Assembly: GCA_027624045.1 (NCBI GenBank)
Contig: JAQBUE010000009.1
Coordinates: 1-55,740 of the forward strand
DNA length: 55,740 bases
Origin: Acidobacteriota bacterium
GTDB lineage: Bacteria > Acidobacteriota > Terriglobia > Bryobacterales > UBA6623
Direction: 5' to 3'
A model generated the notes under the pieces. That model was not told the DNA's origin. It made no database searches and saw nothing but the letters and a program-made list of their open reading frames with translations. Of this stretch, positions 19,266 to 29,874 are shown piece after piece. Position 1 is the stretch's first letter. Each line of letters opens with the position of its first letter. The position numbers were made by a program, and so were the translations under genes.

Positions 19266-20159
19266 CTACGTCTTCACTTCCACGCCGGCCCACTCTTCCA
19301 ACAATTTGACCGCGGCGCAGAAGTCTTCGTCGCCGTGCCCCTTGGCGACACTCGCGCCGAAGAGTTCATGGACAAGCGAGGTAGCGGGAAGCGGGACGTT
19401 CATCTCGTTGCCGGAATCGAGCATCAGGCCGATATCCTTGTGCATCCATTTGAGAGGGAAAGCGGCTTTGAAGTCCCGAGCGAATATGTACGGAGCCTTG
19501 AAGCTGATCAGGCCCGCTTTGGCGGCGCTGGCATTGAGGATCTCAAACATCAGTTCCGGCTTGACGCCGGCCTTGGTCGCGAGGACCATCCCCTCAATGA
19601 AGCCCTGCATCATATTCGCAAGCACGAGGTTCTGCGACAGCTTGGCGTGCAGACCCATGCCCTGCGAGCCGCAGTAGAAGAGAGCTTGTCCCATCGGCAG
19701 GAAATTTTCACGAACGCTCTCGAAGACCTTTTTCTGGCCACCGATCATGAACGTCAACGTTCCGCCGATCGCGCCGGGAGTTGATCCTGTACACGGCGCG
19801 TCGAGATACTTCGCCTTGGCCTTCTCGATGACCTTCGCGATGCGCCGCGCCACGGTAGGAGCGATTGTGCTGCAATCGGCCACGACCGCTCCGGGCCTGA
19901 TGCCTTCGACGACGCCGTTCTTGCCGGTTAGCACTGATTCCGACATTGCGGAATCGCCAACGCATAAAAACACACAGTCAGCGAATTTGCCGACGGCTTT
20001 GGGCGTCGCGCAATAGCGAGCGTTCTTATACTCGGCGGCGAGCTTTTTCGCTTTCGTCGAAGTGTGGCTCCAGACAGCCACGTCGTGTCCCGCCTTGAGA
20101 AGGTTGACGGCCATGGGGCCGCCCATGAGTCCGAGTCCAAGAAACCCAAGTTTAGCCAT
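19266..20159 (-). CDS. NAD(P)-dependent 3-hydroxyisobutyrate dehydrogenase / tartronate semialdehyde reductase family protein
   Basis: [52 protein letters not shown]. Confidence 0.9.
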   Translation of the reverse strand: MAKLGFLGLGLMGGPMAVNLLKAGHDVAVWSHTSTKAKKLAAEYKNARYCATPKAVGKFADCVFLCVGDSAMSESVLTGKNGVVEGIRPGAVVADCSTIAPTVARRIAKVIEKAKAKYLDAPCTGSTPGAIGGTLTFMIGGQKKVFESVRENFLPMGQALFYCGSQGMGLHAKLSQNLVLANMMQGFIEGMVLATKAGVKPELMFEILNASAAKAGLISFKAPYIFARDFKAAFPLKWMHKDIGLMLDSGNEMNVPLPATSLVHELFGASVAKGHGDEDFCAAVKLLEEWAGVEVKT

Positions 20160-20245
20160 AAGTGATGCTCCTGCCATTCGGGCCGGGCCCGTTGCGAAGT
20201 CCCCAATTGTAAGCCTTCGAAAGGCTGTGAGACAATGTGTCTCCC

Positions 20246-21220
20246 ATGAAACCTCGCGTCTTGGTCACCAAAAGAATCTATCCGTCAGCGGTCGAGTATC
20301 TTCGTCAGCACGTCGACGCTGAGTATCACGAGTCCGATGACGGCTACGGCGCCGAGCAGTTATTGGAGCATCTCACCGGCAAGCAAGCCGTCGTCAGTCA
20401 GCTCACTGACAAGTTTAGCGCTGACGTCATTGCCGCGCTGCCGGACCTGAAAGTCATCTCGAACGTCGCGGTGGGCTATGACAATATTGACATCGCGGCA
20501 GCCACCCAGCGGCGCATCGTCGTCACGAATACGCCGGACGTGCTGACGGATACGACGGCGGATTTCGCGTTCACCTTGTTGATGGCAACGGCGCGGCGAT
20601 TGGTCGAGGCGGATAAGTATCTACGGGTGGGCAAGTGGACGCAGTGGCGCATCGATTTGCTGACCGGCCACGACATTCACCACGCCACGCTCGGCATTTT
20701 GGGTATGGGGCGGATCGGCCAGACGCTGGCACGGCGGGCGCGTGGTTTCGAAATGCGCGCTATCTACAGCGATGTACAGCGCGCGGCGCCCGAGCTTGAG
20801 CGGGAATTACAGCTTGAGTACCTGCCGTTCGACAGCGTGCTCGAGCAGTCCGATTTCATCAGCGTTCACGTGCCGCTGCTCGCCGCCACACGTCACCTGC
20901 TCGGCGCCGAGCAATTCGCGCGCATGAAGAAGAACGCGATCCTGATCAACACCTCCCGCGGACCCGTGGTCGACGAAGCCGCTCTGGCCGATGCGCTTGC
21001 GGCGGGGGAAATCGCGGGCGCAGGGCTCGATGTGTTCGAGCGCGAGCCTCAAGTTGAGCCGCGTTTGCTCGATATGGATAACGTGGTTCTGGCGCCCCAC
21101 ATCGCCAGTGCTTCGGTCGATACGCGAACGAAGATGTGCGTCATGGCGGCGGAGAACTGCGTGACGGCGCTGGCGGGCACTCGGCCTCCGAACCTTGTCA
21201 ATACGGCGGTTTTCGAATAG
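20246..21220 (+). CDS. D-isomer 2-hydroxyacid dehydrogenase (glyoxylate/hydroxypyruvate reductase-like)
   Basis: LGILGMGRIGQTLARRARGFEMRAIYSD; NTSRGPVVDEAALADALAAGEIAGAGLDVFEREP. Confidence 0.93.
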   Translation: MKPRVLVTKRIYPSAVEYLRQHVDAEYHESDDGYGAEQLLEHLTGKQAVVSQLTDKFSADVIAALPDLKVISNVAVGYDNIDIAAATQRRIVVTNTPDVLTDTTADFAFTLLMATARRLVEADKYLRVGKWTQWRIDLLTGHDIHHATLGILGMGRIGQTLARRARGFEMRAIYSDVQRAAPELERELQLEYLPFDSVLEQSDFISVHVPLLAATRHLLGAEQFARMKKNAILINTSRGPVVDEAALADALAAGEIAGAGLDVFEREPQVEPRLLDMDNVVLAPHIASASVDTRTKMCVMAAENCVTALAGTRPPNLVNTAVFE

Positions 21221-21260
21221 CCGGTATCTACCCAGAGATGACCGGCATGAAGCTAGCCCC

Positions 21261-22556
21261 ATGAAGCAGACTCTGCGTGAACTGTTTCTCACGACGCTCG
21301 GCGACCTGTCGCTCGAGCGGGTCATACCGCGTAAGATCTCCTGCGAAGGCGGAGTCCTGCGCTTCGGCGACGAGGAGATCGCGCTCGATGCCTATAAGAA
21401 GATCATCGGCATTGCGATCGGAAAGGCGGCTTTCCCGATGGCGCGGAGCTTCTCGGAGATCGTCCATCCAAGGATAGTTACAGGCCTCGCGGTGAGTTCA
21501 GAGCCGCCGGCGGGGTTGCCCTACTACGTGGGTTATCAGGGCGGACATCCCTATCCTGACATTCAAAGCGTGCGGGCGGCCGAGGTTGCGCTCGAAGCAT
21601 TGAGCGACCTCAAACCGCATCACCTTGTTGTCTATTTGCTGTCGGGCGGCGGCTCGGCGATTTGCGAAAAGCCGATCTCGGACGAAATCTCGCTCGAAGA
21701 CTTGCGTGAGTTCTACCGTGTCCTCGTAACTTGCGGCGCCGATATCGTACAGATGAACGTGCTGCGAAAGCACTTCTCGGCGATTAAGGGCGGACGTCTC
21801 GCGGGCATGGCTTTTCCCGCGAAACAAGCGACGTTTTATGTTTCGGACGTCCCTCCCGACAAGCCCTCGACGGTTGCCTCGGGACCCACAATGCCCGATG
21901 AATCGACCGTGGCGGACGCGGGCGAGATTGTCGAGGAGCTCGGAATCCTGGAGCGGCTTCCGGCACCGATTCGAAGTTTCTTCCACGACCAGCGAATTCC
22001 CGAAACTCCGAAGCCCGATCACGAATCATTTCGAAACAATTCGTGGTTCTGCCTGCTCGACAGCCGTGACGCACTGGCGAGCCTCACACAGGGCGCGAAG
22101 AGTCAAGGGTGGGTGGTGGAGACGGACGTCTCCGTCGATGATTGGCCACTTGAAAAAGCCGTCGACCACTTGTTGACGAAACTACGAGCGATGCGCGACG
22201 CCTACCCCGGGCGGACCGTGGCCTTGCTCACGGCGGGCGAACTGAGCTGCCCCGTGGTCGGCGATGGAAACGGTGGCCGAAATCAAGCGTTCGTTCTCGC
22301 CTGCGTTCCGAAGATCGCAGGCGAGAACATAGCGATACTGAGCGCCGGCACCGACGGGATTGATGGAAATTCGCCCGCGGCCGGAGCCGTGGCGGATGGA
22401 GTGACACTTGATCAAGGACACCGGCAACGCATGAATCCTGAGGACTACACGCGCCGGTCCGACTCGTATCACTACTTCAAGCGGCTAGAGGAGGACATCA
22501 CAACCGGCCGAACGGGCAACAATGTCCGTGACCTGCGAATCCTCGTCGCATGGTAA
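21261..22556 (+). CDS. Glycerate 2-kinase (GckA/TtuD, DUF4147/MOFRL type)
   Basis: VVYLLSGGGSAICEKPI; HFSAIKGGRLA; YVSDVPPDKPSTVASGPTMPD; GNGGRNQAFVLA; SAGTDGIDGNSPAAGAVAD. Confidence 0.92.
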   Translation: MKQTLRELFLTTLGDLSLERVIPRKISCEGGVLRFGDEEIALDAYKKIIGIAIGKAAFPMARSFSEIVHPRIVTGLAVSSEPPAGLPYYVGYQGGHPYPDIQSVRAAEVALEALSDLKPHHLVVYLLSGGGSAICEKPISDEISLEDLREFYRVLVTCGADIVQMNVLRKHFSAIKGGRLAGMAFPAKQATFYVSDVPPDKPSTVASGPTMPDESTVADAGEIVEELGILERLPAPIRSFFHDQRIPETPKPDHESFRNNSWFCLLDSRDALASLTQGAKSQGWVVETDVSVDDWPLEKAVDHLLTKLRAMRDAYPGRTVALLTAGELSCPVVGDGNGGRNQAFVLACVPKIAGENIAILSAGTDGIDGNSPAAGAVADGVTLDQGHRQRMNPEDYTRRSDSYHYFKRLEEDITTGRTGNNVRDLRILVAW

Positions 22557-22665
22557 GTCGAATGGACAGTCGGATTTCTCCGCCGTATCCTTCGAAGGGC
22601 TTGAACTTGATCACCGAAAAGAACGGGGTGGTCGAAACTTGGGAAGAACCCTGACCGACTCGTCC

Positions 22666-22878
22666 CTACTCGGCGCCCCGGGGCAGTACGTTGACGGCCT
22701 GTAAGCCCTTCGGGCCCTGCTGTACGTCAAACTCGACTTCCGACCCCTCTTGGAGACTGCGATATCCGTCACCTTGAATAGCCGAAAAATGTACGAACAC
22801 ATCCTCTCCGCTTGCGCGCTGGATGAATCCGAAACCTTTTGCATCGTTGAACCACTTAACTGTGCCTTGCTCTCTCAC
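22666..22878 (-). CDS. Cold-shock domain protein
   Basis: [64 protein letters not shown]. Confidence 0.96.
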   Translation of the reverse strand: MREQGTVKWFNDAKGFGFIQRASGEDVFVHFSAIQGDGYRSLQEGSEVEFDVQQGPKGLQAVNVLPRGAE

Positions 22879-23085
22879 TTCAAAACTCCTAATTGCTGAT
22901 CGCTGCTGAGGGCTCGATCCGGGCTGCTCAATCTATCGCCGGCGAATTCGGTGGCCGCGAAAAGGCTTCCTTCGATTCCGCGAGAAACAATCGGGCAGCT
23001 CCGTGCGAACTGCTTTCAGTCTCGGATATTATCGCACATGGCGACAATTATTAGTCGTCTTCCGAGGGGCTAAGGTTTCGGGAGA

Positions 23086-24999
23086 CTACGGCGTGCCGAC
23101 GGTGAACTGCAGATTCGCGGTTCCATTCGCCTCGACCTGGACGGTCTTTTCCGATGTGATGTCCCCGCTCTGGATACGCACGACATGACTACCAGGTGTG
23201 AGCTTAAGGAAGGCGTTCGTCTTTCGGGCCTGCTTGACGCCGTCCACAAAAATATCCGCCCCGCTGGGCGTGCTCGACACCATGACTGTGCCAACGATGG
23301 GGTCCGGCTTGAAACTCACGTCCAAGGCGGTTCCCTCTGAGCGGAAGGAGCGGCGAGCCGGGAAGTGTCCGACGATCGACGCTACGGCGGTGTGATCGCC
23401 GGCGGGCAACTCTAACTGACAGGGCGCCAGACACGCCCATCGCGGCTCGTTATCCACTACGACCTTGGCTCCTGACGGCTGGCTGCTGAATGACACCATT
23501 GCCAACACCGCCGGCGTGGGAGCGGGCTTTGGCTGCACCTTTTTCGCGGCAGCAGGAGGCTTGGGTTTGGGTTCGACCACGGGAGGAGTCGCCGCACGTG
23601 TCGCTGGTTCGGCTGGTGGCGGTGCCTCGACGGTCTCATTCGCCTGCGGTACGGCTGGCGTCGAAGCCGGATCGGCAGTCGAACCGGTTACATCGGGAGC
23701 GATACTGGTATCCGTGGGAGCTGTGGTCGGCGAGGAGCCGATCCCCTCATCCGGCGGCGCGATGCCGGCTATTCCATCCTCGGTCTGAAATAGCCCCAGC
23801 AACGCCATCGTCTGATTGACGATCGAAGGGTCGAGCACCACCACCGTGATGGCGACCCCGAGCACCGCGGCGAGCATATATTCCAGCCATACTCTGGAGC
23901 GATTTTTCTGCTTCGGAATTGCCTGATCCGCTGCCACCTCTATTCCGAAGGCGTTGGTTCCGAGCGGCGGCAGGGTCTGCTGCCGCGCCGACGCGGCGGA
24001 TGTCTTCTCCTGGTCCTGCTTCAAGCTCGACGCGTCGACGAAAACAGTCTCTTCCTCTTCGGCGCTGATGCCGCTCCCTGGCCGCACGGCCGCGGTTTCC
24101 TGTAACTCCGCAATCATGGTCGCCGGCGGAGGCTGGCGGGCCGTCTTGAGAGGCGTCGCATTGACAGGGGGTTTTACGACGACGCCGGTAAGACACTCCG
24201 ACAGACCCTCCGCAAACTCCCTGCAAGTATCAAACCGCTGTTCAGCGCTCTTTGCCAAGCCTTTGGCGATGATCTCATCGAGATTCTCGGGCAACTCCGC
24301 GTTGATCTCGCGTGGGCGGGTCGGCTGTTCGGAGACGATCTTGAATATGACCGCGGTGAGGCTGTCTCCGGTGAAGGGCTTGCGCCCCGTCACGAGTTCG
24401 TAGGCGATCACGCTCAACGAAAACTGATCAGAGCGGCCGTCGATGGTCTCGCCCCGCACTTGCTCCGGCGACATGTAACTTGGCGTGCCCATCACGGTGC
24501 CGGTCTGGGTCATCGTTGACGACGCAATGCGGGCAATCCCGAAGTCGGTGACCTTGATGTCCCCTTCGGGCGTCACGAGGATGTTGGCGGGCTTGATGTC
24601 GCGGTGAACGATCTCTCGGGCGTGCGCGTAGTCGAGCGCCGCGGCCATCTGCTCAACCAGACGAACAACGTTGGAGAAGTCTCTCACCTCTCCCGCGTTC
24701 ATCAAGCTTTCGAGAGTGCGCCCTTCGACGAACTCCATCGTAATGTAGGCAACGCCGCCCTCTTCGGCGATGTCGTAGATGGTGACGATACCCGGGTGGG
24801 AGAGCCGACCGGCCGATTGAGCTTCACGGAACAGGCGGTCGCGCAAGCCCTGTGTCTCGTCGGGTGCGGCCCGCTCGGCGAGCTTGATCGTCTTGATCGC
24901 GACGTCGCGGCCAATGCGCGGATCGTGCGCGCGGTAGACAATACCCATCGCGCCGCGGCCCAGTTCCGAGACAATTTCGTAGCGTCCGATGCGATCCAT
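23086..24999 (-). CDS. Serine/threonine protein kinase with C-terminal PEGA repeats
   Basis: GRYEIVSELGRGAMGIVYRAHDPRIGRDVAIKTI; IVHRDIKPANILVTPEGDIKVTDFGIARI; two PEGA-like units in C-terminus. Confidence 0.95.
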   Translation of the reverse strand: MDRIGRYEIVSELGRGAMGIVYRAHDPRIGRDVAIKTIKLAERAAPDETQGLRDRLFREAQSAGRLSHPGIVTIYDIAEEGGVAYITMEFVEGRTLESLMNAGEVRDFSNVVRLVEQMAAALDYAHAREIVHRDIKPANILVTPEGDIKVTDFGIARIASSTMTQTGTVMGTPSYMSPEQVRGETIDGRSDQFSLSVIAYELVTGRKPFTGDSLTAVIFKIVSEQPTRPREINAELPENLDEIIAKGLAKSAEQRFDTCREFAEGLSECLTGVVVKPPVNATPLKTARQPPPATMIAELQETAAVRPGSGISAEEEETVFVDASSLKQDQEKTSAASARQQTLPPLGTNAFGIEVAADQAIPKQKNRSRVWLEYMLAAVLGVAITVVVLDPSIVNQTMALLGLFQTEDGIAGIAPPDEGIGSSPTTAPTDTSIAPDVTGSTADPASTPAVPQANETVEAPPPAEPATRAATPPVVEPKPKPPAAAKKVQPKPAPTPAVLAMVSFSSQPSGAKVVVDNEPRWACLAPCQLELPAGDHTAVASIVGHFPARRSFRSEGTALDVSFKPDPIVGTVMVSSTPSGADIFVDGVKQARKTNAFLKLTPGSHVVRIQSGDITSEKTVQVEANGTANLQFTVGTP

Positions 25000-25226
25000 G
25001 GAGCGGGGGAAACAACAGCCGAAGATACGTACACCACTTTATCACGGAAGCAGCCCGAAGTTTCCCTCTCGCGGTACGTCAGTTCAGCCAGAAAGCGCAA
25101 GCCAGGTGCTTCAGACGGGCCGCGTAATCGACCGGAATGTGGGGAACTTCCGATTCTTCGACTCGGCGTTTTACGTCCGTCTGGGCGGGTCTGCGATTCG
25201 AGGGCATTGTGGCACTTACAGTCCCA

Positions 25227-26525
25227 CTACAAAGTTTTCAGATATTCAACAAGATCCCAACGCTGGTCATCACTGAGGGCGGATCCAAACGTGTGCCCGG
25301 CATTTGAGTTTCCCCTCACTGAGGTGTCGAGAAGCGACGTGTGTTCGCCCTGGCTCGTGTCGAGGCCGACGTGTGCCGGGTCGAACTCCCGGCTGCCGAC
25401 ATGGAACATCTTGCTACGCTGCTCAGTCGGAAGGAGCAACTCGTAGAGATTAGGGACCGAGCCGTTGTGAAGATACGGCGCCGTCGCCCAGATACCCGCC
25501 AGAGGCCCCGCCTTATACGAGAGAACTCTTGCCTGTTCGCGATCATCGCGGAAGCCGCTGTGTTCGAGTTGTTCTAGTTCGGACAGACCCAGTTCCGCGA
25601 ACTGTCGTTTCATCACTTCCTGGAAGACCACCTTGCTGAGAGGGCCGGTCAGCGCGACGTCGGTCCCGGCGACTTCGGTGAGAGGGCCGGTATTCGCGGT
25701 GCGGATCGAGAAGTCCAGTATGGCTTGAGAGTCGGTGCCAAGGGCCGTGAAAGGCACCATCGTAATAGGGATAAACCGGCGGCCATATTCGTTGTCACTC
25801 GTCAGCGGATAGGGTGGAGCCGCCGAGTGGCAAGCCGAGCACCCCGCCGCTTCGCTTTCGAAGAGGGCCTTGCCTCTGGCGGCTCTTTCTCGATCGACGG
25901 CGCCGAGAATGTGCTCCGGCCAGCGGGGAGGTTCCAACGATTCCAACTGCATTTCGAGCAGGAACAAGTTGTGCACGTCCGCGCTTGACTTGAAGCGATC
26001 AGCCGGGGCGCCGGTTAGTGTGAGTTGAGCGAATACGCCAAGGACTTCGCCGATGTTCCGCAAGAGGGGGATATGCACCGTGCCGTTCCACTGCACCCAT
26101 TCGAGCTGAGGCGTGTTCCAAAGAAAGGGATAGCTGACGGGAGCGTTGGGAACGCGAACGTTTTCCGGCATTCCGAGCGCGGTCCCGACGACCTCGTTGG
26201 TGAGGATGCCGAAGGCGTCGAGACGCCCGAATCCGTACGGACTCGGGGAGCGGCTTCGTTGGAACGAGGCCGTGATCCCGCTTCGAGATTGCCTGGAGGC
26301 CGACGGTACTCCCGCCCGGTCCACCGCCAAGCCGGTCCGCAAGACGCCAGCCCCCACCAAACAACCTAAGAAAAGCAAACGCCGCTGGATGGATGGTTTC
26401 GTCGTTGGCGATCCGGCCAAGCGGCACGAGCCGGAGCCCGCAACTCCAGTCGCCCTACGGGCTCCTTCCGTAGCGGGCAGCGGCCCATGATTACCGATGC
26501 AAGAGGATCGTTCTACTTTGCACAA
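25227..26525 (-). CDS. Di-haem cytochrome c peroxidase/RoxA-like protein, N-terminal part atypical; possibly 5'-truncated
   Basis: GCSACH haem motif, PPYPLTSDNEYGRRFIPITMV, AGPLAGIWATAPYLHNGSVPNLYELL; only one CXXCH present. Confidence 0.7.
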   Translation of the reverse strand: MCKVERSSCIGNHGPLPATEGARRATGVAGSGSCRLAGSPTTKPSIQRRLLFLGCLVGAGVLRTGLAVDRAGVPSASRQSRSGITASFQRSRSPSPYGFGRLDAFGILTNEVVGTALGMPENVRVPNAPVSYPFLWNTPQLEWVQWNGTVHIPLLRNIGEVLGVFAQLTLTGAPADRFKSSADVHNLFLLEMQLESLEPPRWPEHILGAVDRERAARGKALFESEAAGCSACHSAAPPYPLTSDNEYGRRFIPITMVPFTALGTDSQAILDFSIRTANTGPLTEVAGTDVALTGPLSKVVFQEVMKRQFAELGLSELEQLEHSGFRDDREQARVLSYKAGPLAGIWATAPYLHNGSVPNLYELLLPTEQRSKMFHVGSREFDPAHVGLDTSQGEHTSLLDTSVRGNSNAGHTFGSALSDDQRWDLVEYLKTL

Positions 26526-26587
26526 TCAGGGGATCTTTCTAAATTGCGTTGACACGAACCTTTGGTGGTAGAACTTTCGATGCTATG

Positions 26588-27920
26588 TCAGTTCAGCGCT
26601 GAGCGACGCTTCAGCAGATGACCGCCGATATTCAAGCCCGTCAAGTCACCCAGCACGGCCATCGATAGCTGGTAAGGGTTGATCCACAAAGAAGCCAGAC
26701 GTTGAACATCCTTCGGAGTAACTTCCTCGATGGCGGTGAACTCTTCTTCCCACGACAGCAGCCGCTTGAAGTAGCGTTCGGCACGAGCCAGGCCCGCGAC
26801 TCGATTGGGCAACGAATCCACCTCGCCGAGCAGAGCCGTCTTGCGGGTGGTGCGCGCACGTTCCAGCTCATCCGCGCCGAGTGGCGTGTCGGCGATCCGC
26901 CACAGCTCAGCGACAACTCGCGCGATGGCCTGTTCAGCGTCTTTGGGGGCGGCGCGCCCTCGGATGGAGAGGCATCCGACATCCTCGAACATTCGCAGCC
27001 GTGAAGCGACTGCCAGAGCGGGCAGGTCGCCTTTGGAGGCTAGTCGCGCCAGCCTGGAGCCAGAGCTACCCGCGATGGCTGCATTCAACAGCGCGGCCTC
27101 GTGGCGCTGATCATCGGCAGCCGCACAAGCAGGAAATCCGATCTCGAAGCGGACCTTTGGGAATTCTGCCCGGTTGCGCAGTGCCAGAAACTTGTACGCA
27201 TTGGGCGTGATTGTGGAAGCCCTTGTTTTCGGCGGCTCCAAGGAGCCGAACAAGCGCTCGGCCAATTTCTCCATGGCATCGTGACGAACGTCGCCGGCCG
27301 CGACCAACGTTAGCGCCTCAGGATGGTGGCTGTGTGTGAAAGGTTTGGATCTTATTAGGCTTGAAAGCCTCCAGTTTCGTATTGCCCTTCATCATCAACA
27401 ACCGGCCGCGCGGCGCACGGCAAAGACCGTGCCCCTTCCACAGACTTCGCAGGAACATGCCTTCCACGACGAAATCGGCGTCCTCCTCAAGGGCGAGAAG
27501 ATCCTCGATCAGCTTGTCGGACTCAGCGGTCAGCGCGGCTTGGGTCAGATTGGGCCGTAAAGAAACGTCAGCGATCAGCTCCGCCGCCGCTTTGATGTTG
27601 TCCGGGCTGACCCGAACCTGGTAAACGGCGGTATCACGCTGGGCCTCCATCTGAAAGTCACCGCCGAGGCGGTCGATCGCTTTAGCGACGAGCTTGGCGG
27701 AGCGATCCCCGGCGCCATGTAACGCCATGCGCTGGATCAGGTGAGTAACGCCGGCTTCAGTCAGCTTTTCATAGCGGGCCCCGGAGTCGACCCACAGGCT
27801 GATCAGCGCCGCCGGTGATCCCTTCACCCGCTCGCTGATGATCCGTACACCGTTGCCAAGGACGCTCCGTTCAACGTCTCGTGATGGTATCTTGATTGCT
27901 CTCCGCTTTTGATTAGGCAT
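26588..27920 (-). pseudogene. M16 (insulinase-like) peptidase homologue split by a frameshift; zinc motif lost
   Basis: N-half (27318-27920) ...IQTFHTQPPS* and C-half (26588-27307) re-join in frame as FH.SHHPEALTLVAAGDV; shift in a (CA)n run at ~27331-27338; HLIQR in place of HXXEH. Confidence 0.75.
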
Positions 27921-28227
27921 GTTTTGATGCGCGCATGTAGTGTAACGTCTCTGGAAGCAGGAGCAAACGTTCGGGGCAGGCTCAGTTTGATATCGCCCTG
28001 GGCGATGCCGCCAGATTCAAGCTCGATCGGGTTCAAGCGCGAAGCTGGAAGCGTCGGCGGCGCGATCGTCAATCCGGCGGTTGCTATACTGAGCCCTCGA
28101 TTGTCATAGGGCCGTGCGGAGGATTCCCCCGCATCCACTAAGCGGCGATAGCCGTTTCTTCCCGCTTTGAAATGACACGCGTTCGTTTTGCGCAATCCCC
28201 TGCGAAAGGTTTGAAGTTGGGACAGCA

Positions 28228-29805
28228 ATGCTGATACTGGGTATCGGGGGCTGGCTGCATGATGGCGCGGCCGCATTAGTCAAGGACGGCCGCTTAATCG
28301 CGGCCATGGAGGAAGACAAGCTTCGGCGGCAAGCGCACTCAGGAGGGTTGCCGGAACGGGCCGTTGCGGAATGTTTGAGAGTGGCCTCGGCGAAGCCCGC
28401 CGATGTGGATTGTGTCGCTATTGCGAGACCGATGGCGATCGGCCCGGACCCTTCGCATCACCTGCATCTCAAGTCGTTGTTTCCGAATAGCCGGCTTGTG
28501 ATTGTGGATCATCACGTGGCGCATGCCGCCAGCGCTTTCTATCCGTCACCGTTTGAGAAGGCTCGCGTCGTTACTCTCGATTCCCTCGGAGATATGCGCT
28601 GCGGCGCGTTGTGGGAGGCGGCAGGCGTAAGTATCGAGGCGCTCGAAGAGCTCTACGCACCCGATTCTCCCGCATCGTTTTATAGCCGAATCACGCAGCT
28701 TCTCGGTTATCGCGCAGGCGCCGAAGAGCACAAAGTGCAGTGGATGGCGCCCGGCGGAAAACCGCGTTTCCGTGATCCGTTTCTCGACATTCTTGGTGCC
28801 GGAAACGGTACCCGCCCGCGGCTCGACCAAAGCTACTTTGACACCTCGCGGTCCACGGCCGGCGGCTTCAGCGATCGCTTCTACTCCATGCTGGGCTTTG
28901 ACCACGGGGCACAGCTCTCCGAGCAGGATCGCAGCGACATCGCGGCCAGTGTTCAGTCCGCCGTCGAAGAGATGGTCCTCGAATTCGCGGGCGAGGGCGA
29001 GAACCTTTGCTTGGCTGGTGGATTGATGCTGAACGCATCGTTGGTTTCAGCCCTCGAACATTCCGGACGCTACAAACACGTGTGGGTACAACCGGCGGCC
29101 GGCAATGCCGGTACCAGCGTCGGCTGCGCCTTCCACGCATGGCATCAAACCTTCCGCAACACGGAACGGCATCCGCTGGATAACTTGTTCCTGGGTCCCG
29201 AGTACGACCGCGAGCAGATCAAGGAGGTGGTCGAGAACTGTAAGCTGCGGTTCAGTTACATCACGACCGACGAAGAAGTCGTCGAGACCGCCGTTCGCCG
29301 CCTGAGCGACCATCAAATCGTTGCCTGGTTTCAGGGGCGCATGGAATTCGGCTCGCGCGCGCTGGGCAATCGCAGTATTTTCGCGTCACCGCTGAATCCG
29401 TACTCAACCGAAAATCTGAACGTCTACATCAAGCGGCGTGAGCCCTTTCGTAAATTCGCGGCGTCGGTTCCCGAAGAACTTGCTTCGGAATACTTCGAGT
29501 GCAGCGATAGTGCCCGCTTTCTAGCCTCGATCAGCCGCGTTCGCGAGAAGCATCGCAAGACCTTCGAGGCGGCCACACTTGGCGGTGACCAGATCCGCGT
29601 TCATACTGTGCGCCGCCAAGACAACCCCCTGTGCTGGGAACTACTGCAAGCGGCGGGCCGTGCCAGCGGACTCCCGGTGCTCTACAACACCTCGTTTAAC
29701 CTGTTTGGAGAACGGCTTGTCTGTGATCCCCGGGCCGCTGTGAGAAGCTTCTACTCCTCGGGCATCGACAGTATGTTTGTCGGCAATTTCCTGCTGGAAA
29801 AATAA
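28228..29805 (+). CDS. Carbamoyltransferase (NodU/CmcH/TobZ family)
   Basis: ILGIGGWLHDGAAALVKDGRLIAAMEEDKLRRQAHSGGLPERAV; VDHHVAHAASAFYPSPF; LCLAGGLMLNASL; FGSRALGNRSIFASP. Confidence 0.93.
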   Translation: MLILGIGGWLHDGAAALVKDGRLIAAMEEDKLRRQAHSGGLPERAVAECLRVASAKPADVDCVAIARPMAIGPDPSHHLHLKSLFPNSRLVIVDHHVAHAASAFYPSPFEKARVVTLDSLGDMRCGALWEAAGVSIEALEELYAPDSPASFYSRITQLLGYRAGAEEHKVQWMAPGGKPRFRDPFLDILGAGNGTRPRLDQSYFDTSRSTAGGFSDRFYSMLGFDHGAQLSEQDRSDIAASVQSAVEEMVLEFAGEGENLCLAGGLMLNASLVSALEHSGRYKHVWVQPAAGNAGTSVGCAFHAWHQTFRNTERHPLDNLFLGPEYDREQIKEVVENCKLRFSYITTDEEVVETAVRRLSDHQIVAWFQGRMEFGSRALGNRSIFASPLNPYSTENLNVYIKRREPFRKFAASVPEELASEYFECSDSARFLASISRVREKHRKTFEAATLGGDQIRVHTVRRQDNPLCWELLQAAGRASGLPVLYNTSFNLFGERLVCDPRAAVRSFYSSGIDSMFVGNFLLEK

Positions 29806-29874
29806 CTCGGGATCTGCTTTCGGACGGCAACATCACAGTCGACTCCGTGAGCGCTTTAACAGTGCTTTATTGCT

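Noticed and set aside
27824-28276. 150-aa minus ORF upstream of the M16 gene
   Set aside because: Overlaps the M16 start and the carbamoyltransferase start, low-quality composition, no motif.
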